In this document: in pieces, positions 46,733-55,939 of the stretch
How the letters are laid out: every line of letters begins with the position of its first letter
How positions within the stretch are numbered: position 1 is the first letter of the stretch
Origin: Streptomyces ardesiacus
Lineage (GTDB): Bacteria; Actinomycetota; Actinomycetes; Streptomycetales; Streptomycetaceae
NCBI RefSeq assembly: GCF_003112575.1
Contig: NZ_BEWC01000002.1
Location: 496,001 to 560,000 of the forward strand
Length of the DNA stretch: 64,000 bases
Reading direction: 5' to 3'
The notes under the pieces: generated by a model
Seen by the model: only the letters and a program-made list of their open reading frames with translations
Told to the model about the DNA's origin: nothing
Databases searched by the model: none
Translations under genes and position numbers: made by a program

Positions 46733-48553
46733 GTGGCGCGCGACATCGCGGCTCCCCCCGTCCCCACCCACCACCAGGAACTGATCTCGTGGGTCAACGA
46801 GATCGCCGAACTGACCCAGCCGGACTCCGTGGTCTGGTGCGACGGATCCGAGGCCGAGTACGAGCGCCTGTGCGGGGAGCTCGTCGAGAAGGGCACCTTC
46901 CGCAAACTCGACCCGATCAAGCGCCCCAACTCCTACTACGCGGCCTCCGACCCCTCCGACGTCGCCCGCGTCGAGGACCGGACCTTCATCTGTTCCGCGA
47001 AGGAGGAGGACGCCGGCCCGACCAACCACTGGAAGGACCCCGCCGAGATGCGGGAGATCTTCACCGGTGAGCAGGGCCTGTTCCGCGGTGCGATGCGCGG
47101 CCGGACCATGTACGTCGTGCCCTTCTGCATGGGCCCCCTCGGCTCCCCGCTCTCCGCGCTCGGCGTCGAGATCACCGACTCCGCCTACGTCGCCGCCTCC
47201 ATGCGCACCATGACCCGCATGGGGCAGGCCGTCCTGGACGAGCTGGGCGACGAGGGCTTCTTCGTCAAGGCCGTGCACTCCGTCGGCGCCCCGCTGGAGC
47301 CCGGCCAGGCGGACGTCCCCTGGCCCTGCAGCAGCACCAAGTACATCTCGCACTTCCCCGAGGACCGCGAGATCTGGTCCTACGGCTCCGGCTACGGCGG
47401 CAACGCCCTGCTCGGCAAGAAGTGCTACGCCCTGCGCATCGCCTCCGTCATGGCCCGCGACGAGGGCTGGCTCGCCGAGCACATGCTGGTGCTGAAGCTG
47501 ACGCCGCCCACCGGCGAGCCCAAGTACGTCGCCGCCGCCTTCCCCTCGGCCTGCGGCAAGACCAACCTCGCCATGCTGGAGCCCACCATCTCCGGCTGGA
47601 CCGTGGAGACCATCGGCGACGACATCGCCTGGATGCGCTTCGGCGAGGACGGCCGCCTGTACGCCATCAACCCCGAGGCCGGCTTCTTCGGCGTCGCGCC
47701 CGGCACGGGTGAGCACACCAACGCCAACGCGATGAAGACCCTGTGGGGCAACTCCGTCTTCACCAACGTCGCCCTCACCGACGACGGCGACGTGTGGTGG
47801 GAGGGCATGACCGAGGAGATCCCGGCCCACCTGACCGACTGGAAGGGCAACGACTGGACCCCCGAGTCCGGCACCCCCGCCGCGCACCCCAACGCCCGCT
47901 TCACCACGCCCGCCGCGCAGTGCCCGATCATCGCGCCGGAGTGGGAGGACCCCAAGGGCGTGCCGATCTCGGCGATCCTCTTCGGCGGGCGCCGCGCCAC
48001 CGCCGTACCGCTGGTCACCGAGTCCTTCGACTGGAACCACGGCGTCTTCCTCGGCGCCAACGTGGCCTCCGAGAAGACCGCCGCCGCCGAGGGCAAGGTC
48101 GGCGAGCTGCGCCGCGACCCCTTCGCCATGCTGCCGTTCTGCGGCTACAACATGGGCGACTACATGGGGCACTGGATCGACGTGGCCAAGGACAAGGACC
48201 AGTCCAAGCTGCCGAAGATCTACTACGTCAACTGGTTCCGCAAGGACGACGACGGCCGGTTCGTGTGGCCCGGCTTCGGTGAGAACGGCCGCGTCCTGAA
48301 GTGGATCGTGGAGCGCCTGGAGGGCCGGGCGGACGGCGTCGAGACCCCGATCGGCGTGCTGCCGACCAAGGAGTCCCTGGACACCGACGGCCTCGACCTC
48401 GCCGACGCCGACCTGGAGTTCCTGCTCAGCGTGGACAAGGAGGTCTGGCGCGAGGAGGCGGCACTCGTCCCCGAGCACCTGAACACCTTCGGCGACCACA
48501 CGCCCACCGAGCTGTGGGACCAGTACCGGGCCCTGGTGCAGCGCCTGGGCTGA
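46733..48553 (+). CDS. pckG: Phosphoenolpyruvate carboxykinase (GTP)
   Basis: 606 residues from GTG 46733, RBS TAGGAG. GTP-type signature: P-loop [13 protein letters not shown], metal-binding GDDIAWMRF, the hyper-reactive cysteine inside that P-loop, and substrate residues in [21 protein letters not shown] (in part) and [11 protein letters not shown]. It makes PEP from oxaloacetate, the main entry to gluconeogenesis when growing on organic and amino acids. The frame is open upstream but GTG 46733 matches family length. Monocistronic. Confidence 0.96.
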   Translation: MARDIAAPPVPTHHQELISWVNEIAELTQPDSVVWCDGSEAEYERLCGELVEKGTFRKLDPIKRPNSYYAASDPSDVARVEDRTFICSAKEEDAGPTNHWKDPAEMREIFTGEQGLFRGAMRGRTMYVVPFCMGPLGSPLSALGVEITDSAYVAASMRTMTRMGQAVLDELGDEGFFVKAVHSVGAPLEPGQADVPWPCSSTKYISHFPEDREIWSYGSGYGGNALLGKKCYALRIASVMARDEGWLAEHMLVLKLTPPTGEPKYVAAAFPSACGKTNLAMLEPTISGWTVETIGDDIAWMRFGEDGRLYAINPEAGFFGVAPGTGEHTNANAMKTLWGNSVFTNVALTDDGDVWWEGMTEEIPAHLTDWKGNDWTPESGTPAAHPNARFTTPAAQCPIIAPEWEDPKGVPISAILFGGRRATAVPLVTESFDWNHGVFLGANVASEKTAAAEGKVGELRRDPFAMLPFCGYNMGDYMGHWIDVAKDKDQSKLPKIYYVNWFRKDDDGRFVWPGFGENGRVLKWIVERLEGRADGVETPIGVLPTKESLDTDGLDLADADLEFLLSVDKEVWREEAALVPEHLNTFGDHTPTELWDQYRALVQRLG

Positions 48554-48962
48554 TCACCGTCCCCACCCCAAGCTCCGTGGCCGGTCCGGCTAGCCCTGAC
48601 CCGCGAAGTCGTCACGAAGGCCGGCCACGAGGGGGGTCTCCCCGCGCTCCAGTAGCTCGATGTCCCGGAGCGGGGGGAGACCCGTTCGGGCCGGGTCCCC
48701 GCACAAAGGCGTGCGACGGACCCGGCCCTTCGACGTCTCGACCCCGGTCGTACGTGCGCCCCGAGGGGGAGCGGGGCCGTGTCGCTGTGCGGCTCCGCCG
48801 CGTGGGCGCGAGAACCGCCCGCGACGGAGAGCCGCCGATGGGCGAGATCGCCCGAGGGTGCCGATGCGCGGTGCCGTCCAGCCCCCGTGCGGTGAGCGGC
48901 ACCCGGCCCGCGCGTCGCTGCGGGTGCGCGCGGGCCGGGGCCGTAGGGGGAGCCCGGAGGGC
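48554..48962. other. 409-base region without a clear gene
   Basis: No complete gene is evident. On the minus strand, a frame ending at TAG 48590 reads a protein-like stretch (RRTPLCGDPARTGLPPLRDI, then ELLERGETPLVAGLRDDFAGQG) of roughly 55 codons with high GC3, but I find no start codon with an RBS; it may be a gene remnant or a small gene with an unusual start. Nothing else was recognised. Confidence 0.4.
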
Positions 48963-49385
48963 TCAGCGGGACGCGAGTTCGCGCGGCTCCAGGGCCGCCG
49001 CGTGCGCGTCCATGCGCTCGGCGGTCAGGATGGCGGCCGCCGTGTCGGCGCGGGAGGCCGCGACGACCAGGGCGCGGGCCGCCAGCTTGTGCGCCCGCCG
49101 GTGCAGGGCCGCGGGGCACGGCTTCGGGTCGGCGGCGGCCACCTGCAGCCGGACCGGCGCCTGGCCTCCCCGCAGCCGGGCGACCTGCTCGGCGAGCCGG
49201 TCGGCGGCGGTGTCCAGGCCGGTGCCGGGCTCCAGCGCGTGCAGCTCGTCCGTGACGGCGAGCAGGGCCGCGAGGTGGCCCGCGAGCTGGATGTCCAGCT
49301 CCTCGTCCCGCGACCGGTGGGGAAAGTCCGTGGTGCTGCCGGCCATCGTGCTGTGGACCGACTTGCTGCGGATCGGCTCGTACAT
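48963..49385 (-). CDS. Conserved hypothetical, helical
   Basis: 140 residues from ATG 49385 with an excellent RBS (CAGGAGG). Predicted all-helical and Ala/Leu-rich (LAGHLAALLAVTDELHALE, DTAADRLAEQVARLRGG, HRRAHKLAARALVVAASRADTAAAILTAERM in part). No TM helix or signal peptide. Its promoter carries a striking AT-rich palindrome, so it is regulated, perhaps by a stress or developmental factor. No family recognised. Confidence 0.72.
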   Translation of the reverse strand: MYEPIRSKSVHSTMAGSTTDFPHRSRDEELDIQLAGHLAALLAVTDELHALEPGTGLDTAADRLAEQVARLRGGQAPVRLQVAAADPKPCPAALHRRAHKLAARALVVAASRADTAAAILTAERMDAHAAALEPRELASR

Positions 49386-49414
49386 GGGATGGCCTCCTGT
49401 TGCTTCAGGAAGTC

Positions 49415-49443
49415 ATCCTACATTAGATCCAATCTAAAGTTGA
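49415..49443 (-). promoter_or_regulatory. Promoter whose spacer is a 15-bp palindrome
   Basis: On the minus strand TCAACT (49443-49438), 17-bp spacer, TAGGAT (49420-49415). The spacer contains TTAGAT-TGG-ATCTAA (minus strand; 49437-49423), a perfect inverted repeat and one of the most AT-rich pieces of the window. Confidence 0.6.
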
Positions 49444-49485
49444 CGCCGTTCAGGGCATACGCCGGAGTCCCGGTGGAGCGGGGGC

Positions 49486-50697
49486 TCAGGGCTGGCCGTA
49501 CCCGTCCAGGAAGTTCCCGATCCGGTCCACCGCCTCGCGCAGGTCCGCGGCCGTCGGCAGGGTCACCACCCGGAAGTGATCGGGCTCGGGCCAGTTGAAG
49601 CCGGTGCCCTGGACGACCATGATCTTCTCCTGGCGCAGCAGGTCCAGGACCATCCGGCGGTCGTCCTTGATCTTGAAGACCTTGGGATCGAGCCGTGGGA
49701 AGAGGTACAGCGCGCCCTTCGGCTTCACGCAGGTCACGCCCGGGATGCTGGTCAGCGCCTCGTGGGCGGCGTCCCGCTGCTCGCGCAGCCGTCCGCCGGG
49801 CAGGACCAGCTCGTTGATGGTCTGCCGCCCGCTGAGCGCCGCGACCACGCCGTGCTGCCCCGGCATGTTGGCGCACAGCCGCATGTTCGCCAGGACCGTC
49901 AGACCCTCGATGTAGGACTCGGCGTGGGCGCGCGGCCCGGAGATCGACATCCAGCCGACGCGGTAGCCGGCCACCCGGTACGCCTTCGACATGCCGTTGA
50001 AGGTGAGGGTGAGCAGGTCGGGGGCGATCGCGGCGGTCGGGGTGTGCGTGGCGTCGTCGTAGAGGATCTTGTCGTAGATCTCGTCGGAGCAGACCAGCAG
50101 GTTGTGCCGGCGGGCGATGTCCGTCAGCCCGCGCAGCATCGCGTCGTCGTAGACGGCGCCCGTCGGGTTGTTCGGGTTGATGATCACCAGCGCCTTGGTG
50201 CGGTCGGTGATCTTCCGCTCGACGTCGGCGAGGTCGGGCATCCAGTCGGACTGCTCGTCGCAGCGGTAGTGCACCGCCGTACCGCCGGAGAGCGAGACGG
50301 CGGCCGTCCACAGGGGGTAGTCGGGGGCCGGGACCAGCACCTCGTCGCCGTCGTCGAGCAGGCCCTGCATCGCCATCACGATCAGCTCGGAGACGCCGTT
50401 GCCGATGAAGACGTGCTCGACGTCCGTCTCGACGCCGAGGGTCTGGTTGTGCATGACGACCGCACGGCGCGCCGCCAGCAGGCCTTTCGCGTCGCCGTAG
50501 CCGTGTGCCGTGGAGACGTTGCGGAGGATGTCCTCCAGGATCTCCGGCGGGCACTCGAAGCCGAACGCGGCCGGGTTGCCCGTGTTCAGCTTCAGGATGC
50601 GGTGTCCGGCCGCTTCCAGCCGCATCGCCTCCTCGAGCACCGGGCCCCGGATCTCGTAACAGACGTTGGCGAGCTTGGTCGACTGGATCACCTGCAT
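49486..50697 (-). CDS. alaT: Pyridoxal-phosphate aminotransferase (alanine-type)
   Basis: 403 residues. Fold-type I aminotransferase: ILKLNTGNPAAFGFECPPEI, HGYGDAKGLLAARRAV, VIINPNNPTGAVYDD, CSDEIYDKILYDDATHTPTA (in part) and the PLP lysine in FNGMSKAYRVAGYRVGW. The sequence agrees with the AlaA/AlaT group, which makes alanine from pyruvate and glutamate. ATG 50697 follows TAAGCT by 8 bases with no RBS, so the mRNA is likely leaderless. Confidence 0.9.
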   Translation of the reverse strand: MQVIQSTKLANVCYEIRGPVLEEAMRLEAAGHRILKLNTGNPAAFGFECPPEILEDILRNVSTAHGYGDAKGLLAARRAVVMHNQTLGVETDVEHVFIGNGVSELIVMAMQGLLDDGDEVLVPAPDYPLWTAAVSLSGGTAVHYRCDEQSDWMPDLADVERKITDRTKALVIINPNNPTGAVYDDAMLRGLTDIARRHNLLVCSDEIYDKILYDDATHTPTAAIAPDLLTLTFNGMSKAYRVAGYRVGWMSISGPRAHAESYIEGLTVLANMRLCANMPGQHGVVAALSGRQTINELVLPGGRLREQRDAAHEALTSIPGVTCVKPKGALYLFPRLDPKVFKIKDDRRMVLDLLRQEKIMVVQGTGFNWPEPDHFRVVTLPTAADLREAVDRIGNFLDGYGQP

Positions 50698-50855
50698 GTC
50701 CGCGAGCTTACGACCCGGTTACGACCCATGGGCCGTGTTTTCCACCACGTGAGACGCGCGCGTCCGGGTGGTCGCCGCCGCCTCCGGGCGTGCTCCGGGG
50801 GCCGGATCGCGCCAACTGGCGGCCGGTTACCGGCCCTTGTCCGCACCCCCTCTCC

Positions 50856-50875
50856 GTCATGAGAATGCGCATGAC
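50856..50875. promoter_or_regulatory. Inverted repeat upstream of secreted protease
   Basis: GTCATG-AGAATGCG-CATGAC is a perfect 6-bp inverted repeat with an 8-base spacer, followed by AAAAA, 58 bases before the protease ATG. It has the look of a regulator site; a Zur-like site is one possibility. The flanking 50698-50933 gap has no gene. Confidence 0.35.
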
Positions 50876-50933
50876 AAAAACGGCGCCGTCCGGACGATCT
50901 CCGGCCGGTGCCCTCCATAGAGGGGACCCCCAC

Positions 50934-51761
50934 ATGAACAAGCCTCTCCTTGCCGCGCTCGCCACCCTGGCCGTCACCGGGGTCGGCGTGGCACCGGCGG
51001 CCGCGTCACCCGCGGCCCCCGCCGCCCGCGCCGTCTCCTTCGCCGGAACCGTCGCGCTCAGCAACTGCTCCGGCTCGGTCGTCCGCCTGCCCGCCTCCGC
51101 GGACGACGACCCGGCGCTGGTCATGTCCAACGGCCACTGTCTGGAGACCGGCTTCCCGGCGGCCGGCGAGGTGGTCGTGGACCGGCCCTCCAGCCGCACC
51201 TTCGGGCTGCTCAACGCCTCCGGCACCCGCGTCGCCACCCTGCGGGCCGTCAAGATCGCCTACGGGACCATGACCGACACGGACGTCTCGCTCTACCAGC
51301 TCAGCAGCACGTACGCCCAGATCCGCGGCTCCTACGGCATCAGCCCGCTCACCCTCAACGACACCCGCCCCGCGGCAGGCACCGCGATCACCGTCGTCTC
51401 CGGCTACTGGAAGCGCACCTACGCCTGCAACGTCGACGGGTTCGCCTACCGCCTGAAGGAGGGGGAGTGGACCTGGAAGGACTCGGTCCGCTACACCTCC
51501 GCCTGCCAGACCATCGGCGGCACCTCCGGATCGCCCGTCGTCGACAACGCCACCGGCAAGGTCGTCGCCGTCAACAACACGGGCAACGAGGACGGCGGAC
51601 GCTGCACCGACAACAACCCCTGCGAGGTCGCGGAGGACGGCACCGTGACGGTCCGCGAGGGCATCAACTACGCCCAGCAGACCTACGGGATCCCCGCCTG
51701 CTTCGGCCCCGGCAACAAGCTCGACCTCTCGCGCGCCGGCTGCGCCCTGCCCAAGCCGTAG
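50934..51761 (+). CDS. Secreted trypsin-like serine protease
   Basis: 275 residues from ATG 50934 (GAGGGGACC). Signal peptide 1-24 or 1-33 (KPLLAALATLAVTGVGVAPAAA). Catalytic triad visible as His68 in MSNGHC, an Asp in MTDTDVSLYQL (Asp115 or 117) and Ser198 in GGTSGSPVV. Four further cysteines (NCSG, YACN, SACQ, RCTDNNPCE) could form disulfides. It should be an extracellular endopeptidase of chymotrypsin fold, from the loosely defined trypsin-like group rather than the well-known SGPA types. No pro-region is evident. A terminator follows directly. Confidence 0.9.
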   Translation: MNKPLLAALATLAVTGVGVAPAAASPAAPAARAVSFAGTVALSNCSGSVVRLPASADDDPALVMSNGHCLETGFPAAGEVVVDRPSSRTFGLLNASGTRVATLRAVKIAYGTMTDTDVSLYQLSSTYAQIRGSYGISPLTLNDTRPAAGTAITVVSGYWKRTYACNVDGFAYRLKEGEWTWKDSVRYTSACQTIGGTSGSPVVDNATGKVVAVNNTGNEDGGRCTDNNPCEVAEDGTVTVREGINYAQQTYGIPACFGPGNKLDLSRAGCALPKP

Positions 51762-51762
51762 T

Positions 51763-51807
51763 GCCGGTCCGGCGGGCCGGCGCCACGGCCTGCCGTGCCG
51801 GACCGGC
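51763..51807. terminator. Hairpin between convergent genes
   Basis: GCCGGTCCGGC (51763-51773) pairs perfectly with GCCGGACCGGC (51797-51807) across a 23-base loop which is itself GC-rich. It lies between the protease and deacylase stops. Confidence 0.6.
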
Positions 51808-51814
51808 CCCCGGC

Positions 51815-53425
51815 TCAGCGCGGGACCCGGCGCACCGACCGTCCGGCCAGCACGTCGGTGCGCCGCCCGTCCTCCATCACGAACCGCCCGTCCACCAGCA
51901 CGTACGGGATGCCCGTCGGCAGCACCCGCGGCTCCTCGAAGGTGCTGCCGGCCGCGACCGTCGCCGGGTCGAAGAGCACCAGGTCGGCCCGGTACCCCTC
52001 GCGCACCAGACCCCGGTCCGGCAGCCGCAGCCGGGCCGCCGGGCGCGAGGTGAGGTGGGCGACGCACTCCTCCAGCGACAGCACGCCCAGCTCGCGCACG
52101 TAGTGCCCGAGGTAGTGCGGGAAGGTGCCGTAGGCGCGCGGGTGCGGCTTGGCGCCCTGGAGGATGCCGTCCGAGCCGCCGGTGTGCACCCGGTGCCGCA
52201 TGATCGCGCGGACGTTCTCCTCGTGGCCGACGTGCTGGAGGATGGTCGGCGCCAGCCGGTCGGCGAGCAGCAGGTGCCGGGCGACCGTCCACGGGCTCTC
52301 GCCGCGCAGCCGCGCCGACTCCAGCACCGTACGGCCCACGTACGGGGCGAGCGCCGGGTCGCCCGTGCCGGAGATCTCGATCGTCTCCCACTCCATGGGC
52401 ACCCCGTGGGAGCCGTCGGAGCCGATCTCCTCCATGTGGTGGCGGATCCGCTCGGCGGTCTCGTCGTCCGCCAGCCGCTCGAGGATCCGCTCCGGGCCGC
52501 CCTCGCTCGCCCAGCTCGGCAGCAGCGCCACCAGGGTGGTGCAGCCGGGGGTGTAGGGGTAGGTGTCGAGCGTGATGTCGGCGCCGCCGGCGAGTGCGTC
52601 GTCGAGCAGGGTCAGCAGCTCGGGGGCCCGGCCCTTGTTGACGCCGAAGTTCATCGTGGCGTGGGCGAGGTGGAGGGCGCAGCCCGCCTCACGCGTCAGC
52701 TCCACCATCTCCTCGTACGCCCGGAGCGCCCCGGCGCCGTACGAGCGGTGGTGCGGGCAGTAGTAGCCGCCGTACGACGCCACCACCCGGCACAGCTCGG
52801 TCAGCTCGGCGTCCTTGGCGTACATGCCGGGCGTGTACGTCAGCCCGGACGACATGCCGACCGCGCCCTGCTCCAGGCCCTCGGCGACCAGGCGCCGCAT
52901 GTGCTCCAGCTCCGCCTCGGTCGCCTCCCGGTCGTCCCAGCCGACGGCGAGGGCGCGCACCGTGCCCTGCGGGATCAGGTACGCGGCGTTCACGGCGATG
53001 CCGCGGTCGAGCCGGTCGAGGTACTCGCCGACCGAGCGCCAGTCGAAGTCGACGTCGTCACCGGGGCCGTTCCACCCGGCGATCGCCCGGCGCACCTCGC
53101 CGAGGGTGCGGTCGTCGACCGGCGCGTACGACAGCCCGTCCTGGCCGATCACCTCCAGGGTGACGCCCTGCGCGGCCTTGGCGCCGTGGTCCGGGTCCCG
53201 CAGCAGCGCCAGGTCGCTGTGGGCGTGCATGTCGATGAAACCGGGGGACAGGACCAGTCCCTCGGCGTCCAGTTCCCGGCGCGCCCTGGGGCGCTGGCAG
53301 CCGGCGGCCGCCGCCTCCTTGACGATCGAGACGATCCGGCCGCGGTCGACCACCACGTCGGCGCGGTAGGAGTCGCCGCCGGAACCGTCCACGACGTCGG
53401 CGTCCCGGATGACCAGCTCTTCCAT
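51815..53425 (-). CDS. N-acyl-D-amino-acid deacylase
   Basis: 536 residues from ATG 53425, RBS CAGGAGG. Amidohydrolase of the D-aminoacylase group: FIDMHAHSDLALLRDPDH with metal-binding HxH (67 and 69), LTYTPGMYAKDAEL, CPHHRSYG, LAHATMNFG, TGGSDGI near the C-terminus and a final PYVLVDGRFVMEDG. The usual metal-bridging Cys segment (GNCG) is replaced by GQDG. It cleaves N-acyl-D-amino acids to D-amino acid and carboxylate. The next upstream gene, 20 bases away, encodes a D-amino-acid lyase, so both work on D-amino acids. Confidence 0.9.
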   Translation of the reverse strand: MEELVIRDADVVDGSGGDSYRADVVVDRGRIVSIVKEAAAAGCQRPRARRELDAEGLVLSPGFIDMHAHSDLALLRDPDHGAKAAQGVTLEVIGQDGLSYAPVDDRTLGEVRRAIAGWNGPGDDVDFDWRSVGEYLDRLDRGIAVNAAYLIPQGTVRALAVGWDDREATEAELEHMRRLVAEGLEQGAVGMSSGLTYTPGMYAKDAELTELCRVVASYGGYYCPHHRSYGAGALRAYEEMVELTREAGCALHLAHATMNFGVNKGRAPELLTLLDDALAGGADITLDTYPYTPGCTTLVALLPSWASEGGPERILERLADDETAERIRHHMEEIGSDGSHGVPMEWETIEISGTGDPALAPYVGRTVLESARLRGESPWTVARHLLLADRLAPTILQHVGHEENVRAIMRHRVHTGGSDGILQGAKPHPRAYGTFPHYLGHYVRELGVLSLEECVAHLTSRPAARLRLPDRGLVREGYRADLVLFDPATVAAGSTFEEPRVLPTGIPYVLVDGRFVMEDGRRTDVLAGRSVRRVPR

Positions 53426-53445
53426 GCTGACTCCTCCTGGCTTCT

Positions 53446-54747
53446 CTAGAAGAACGTGCGGATGTAGTCGACGACCGTCCCGTCCGCCTCGGCGACCGGG
53501 ATGAGCTGCCACTTGTCGAAGGACGTGCACGGGTGGGACAGCCCCAGGCCCAGCCAGTCCCCGACCTCCAGCTCCGCCTCCGGGGCAGTGCGCAGCCAGG
53601 CGTGCTGGTCGGACAGGCCGCTCACCGCGATGCCGGTCGCGGGGCGCTCGGCGCCGCCGCCGGCCGGGCGCACGGCCTGGGCGAAGGGCAGGTCGAGGTC
53701 GTACGCGGCGTCCCGCTTGCCCGCGTTGGCGAAGGCCTGCCCGGGGGAGGGGCGGGAGACCACCTGGGCCCACAGCCGGAACGCGGGCTGCAGGGCGCCC
53801 TCGGCGGGGACGCGGTTGAAGGGGGTCACCTCCCGGTAGTGCCCGTCGTCGTGGGAGACGTACGCCCCCGAGCGCAGCAGCTTGAGGACGGGCCGGGAGA
53901 GGGCGGGCACCTCGGCGAAGACGTCGGCCACCGCGTCGAACCAGGCGCTGCCGCCCGCGCTCAGCACGATCTCCTCCAGGCCCTCGAACCGCCCGGCCCC
54001 GTCGAAGCCGACCGCCAGCGCGACCAGCCTGCGCAGCCACGCGTGCACGCGCTCGGGGTCGGCGTCCGGCACCTCGCCCTCGTACCCGGCGACACCCACC
54101 AGCCGCAGCGTCCGCGTCCCGGCCACCGCGTCGGCGACCGCCGCGCACTCGGCCTCCGTGCGCGCCCCGGTCCGAGCGCCCTCGCCGGCGCCCAGTTCGA
54201 CCACGACGTCCACCGGGCGGCCGGCGCCCGCCGCGGTCAGGGCCGCGTCCATCAGCTCGACGCCGCGCACCGAGTCGACGTAGCAGACGAAGCGGAACTC
54301 CGGGTCGGCGTCCAGTTCCGCCGCGAGCCGGCGCAGGGCGGCGGCGTCGACCAGCTCGTTGGCCAGGAAGATCCGCCCGATGCCGAAGGCCCGCGCCACC
54401 CACACCTGGTGCGGCACCGCGAGGGTGATGCCCCAGGCGCCGTGCTCGATCTGGCGGTGGAAGAGCTGGGGTGCCATGGAGGTCTTGCCGTGCGGCGCGA
54501 AGGCGAGGCCGTGCCGGGCGGAGTACGTCTCCATGAGCTTCAGGTTGTGCTCCAGGCGCTCGGCGGACAGCGCGAGGACGGGAGTGGCGAAGCCGTCGGT
54601 GAAGAGGTTGCGGCGCTGTGCGGCCAGCTCGGCGAGGGTGAGGCCGTACGCGTCCGGGGGGAGGCCCTTGAAGCGGTGGTCGACGCGCTCCTGCGCCAGC
54701 TCGGCGAGGGCTTCGCGGCCGCTCACGGGGCCGTTGTCGAGGGCCAT
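53446..54747 (-). CDS. D-threonine aldolase / D-serine dehydratase-like PLP enzyme
   Basis: 433 residues from ATG 54747, RBS AGGGAGG. Alanine-racemase-type N-terminal barrel with PLP lysine in FAPHGKTSMAPQL (K88) and VVVELGAGEGARTGART, then the D-serine dehydratase-like C-terminal domain with zinc residues in SDQHAWL and GLSHPCTSFDKWQ (the HxC pair). It is often labelled amino acid deaminase; D-serine/D-threonine dehydration or D-threonine cleavage are the known activities. The nearby RidA, which clears enamine/imine products of PLP dehydratases, favours dehydration. First gene of the operon with the deacylase. Confidence 0.88.
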   Translation of the reverse strand: MALDNGPVSGREALAELAQERVDHRFKGLPPDAYGLTLAELAAQRRNLFTDGFATPVLALSAERLEHNLKLMETYSARHGLAFAPHGKTSMAPQLFHRQIEHGAWGITLAVPHQVWVARAFGIGRIFLANELVDAAALRRLAAELDADPEFRFVCYVDSVRGVELMDAALTAAGAGRPVDVVVELGAGEGARTGARTEAECAAVADAVAGTRTLRLVGVAGYEGEVPDADPERVHAWLRRLVALAVGFDGAGRFEGLEEIVLSAGGSAWFDAVADVFAEVPALSRPVLKLLRSGAYVSHDDGHYREVTPFNRVPAEGALQPAFRLWAQVVSRPSPGQAFANAGKRDAAYDLDLPFAQAVRPAGGGAERPATGIAVSGLSDQHAWLRTAPEAELEVGDWLGLGLSHPCTSFDKWQLIPVAEADGTVVDYIRTFF

Positions 54748-54768
54748 GGAGCCTCCCTGATCCGTTCC

Positions 54769-54785
54769 GTTGCAAATCTTGCAAC
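54769..54785. promoter_or_regulatory. IclR-type operator between divergent operons
   Basis: GTTGCAAATCTTGCAAC has 5-bp perfect arms and an inner TTGCAA-ATC-TTGCAA repeat. A second half-site GTTGC follows at 54790. It lies 22 bases upstream of the D-amino-acid lyase start and 99 bases before the kinase, so an IclR protein encoded in the cluster could control both sides. Confidence 0.65.
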
Positions 54786-54883
54786 AGGCGTTGCGTATAT
54801 CGCTTACTGCTGTCTAACATCTCGGCGAACGCGGGGTCAACGGAGCCGCCGCCCGCGAGACGCGAAGAGGAGTCAGGACCATC

Positions 54884-55939
54884 GTGACCGTCGACGGACC
54901 CCGCAGCACCGCCCCCGACGTCGTGGACGTCGTCGCGCTCGGCGAGTCCATGGTCACCTTCCTCCCCTCCGTACCCGGCCGCCTCGCCGACGTCCCCTCC
55001 TTCGAGAGGACCATCGGCGGCGCCGAGTCCAACGTGGCCTGCGTCCTCGCCGCCGCCGGACACGCCGTCCGCTGGGTCGGCCGGGTCGGCGCCGACGGTT
55101 TCGGCGACCACCTCGTCGAGGCGATCGGCGCCTACGGCGTCGACGTCTCCGCCGTCCGCCGCGACCCCGCCCGCCCGACCGGCATCTACTTCCGCACCGC
55201 GGGCGACCGGGCCACCGACGCCCACGAGGTCGCCTACTACCGGGCGGGCTCGGCCGCCTCCGCGATGTCCACCGGCACCATGGACCTCGACGCCGTCCGC
55301 TCCGGCCGCGTCCTGCACCTGTCCGGCATCACGCCCGCGCTCTCCGCCGACTGCCTCGGCCTCGTGCGCGAACTGACCGCCCGCCGCCCCGGCCGCCCCC
55401 TCGTCTCCTTCGACGTCAACCACCGCCCCGGCCTGTGGCGGGACGCCGGTCACGGCCACGGACCCGAGGTGCTCCTCGACCTGGCCCGCGGCGCCGACCT
55501 CGTCTTCGTCGGCGACGACGAGGCGCGGGACGCCTGGGGACTCACCGGACCCGAGGCCGTACGCGCGGCGCTGCCCGAGCCGGAGCTGCTCGTCGTCAAG
55601 CAGGGCGCGAGCGGGGCCACCGCCTTCCACGGGGACCGCGCCACCTCCGTCCCCGCCCTGCACGTCGACGTCGTCGCCGCCGTCGGCGCGGGCGACGCCT
55701 TCGCCGCCGGGTTCCTCTCCGCCACCCTGCGCGAGCTGCCCGTACGCGAGCGGCTGCGTCACGGCCACCTCATGGCCGCCGCCGCCCTCACCGTCCCCGG
55801 CGACCTCGCCGCACCCCCCGCCCGCGACCACGCCGACCGCCTGGCCGCCCTGGACGACACCGCGTGGGGGAGACTGCGACTCGGCCCCGGCTGGACACAG
55901 GCCGACGCGAGGGCCGAGGAGGAGGTACGCACCCCATGA
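54884..55939 (+). CDS. PfkB-family sugar kinase (2-keto-3-deoxygluconate kinase-like)
   Basis: 351 residues from GTG 54884. Ribokinase fold: VVALGESMVTFLP, FERTIGGAESNVACVLAAAG (the first PfkB signature), VSFDVNHRPGLW, VVKQGASGATAF, and the second signature VDVVAAVGAGDAFAAGF with catalytic Asp in GAGDAF. The GESMVTF start and DVNHR motif agree with KdgK-type kinases. It phosphorylates a sugar or sugar acid with ATP. Its place with D-amino-acid genes is odd; it may act on a different product of the same regulon. Overlaps iclR as ATGA. Confidence 0.87.
   Translation: MTVDGPRSTAPDVVDVVALGESMVTFLPSVPGRLADVPSFERTIGGAESNVACVLAAAGHAVRWVGRVGADGFGDHLVEAIGAYGVDVSAVRRDPARPTGIYFRTAGDRATDAHEVAYYRAGSAASAMSTGTMDLDAVRSGRVLHLSGITPALSADCLGLVRELTARRPGRPLVSFDVNHRPGLWRDAGHGHGPEVLLDLARGADLVFVGDDEARDAWGLTGPEAVRAALPEPELLVVKQGASGATAFHGDRATSVPALHVDVVAAVGAGDAFAAGFLSATLRELPVRERLRHGHLMAAAALTVPGDLAAPPARDHADRLAALDDTAWGRLRLGPGWTQADARAEEEVRTP

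Noticed and set aside
48963..49385. Helical hypothetical considered as a toxin-antitoxin member
   Set aside because: No partner gene is adjacent in an operon; both neighbours are housekeeping genes.
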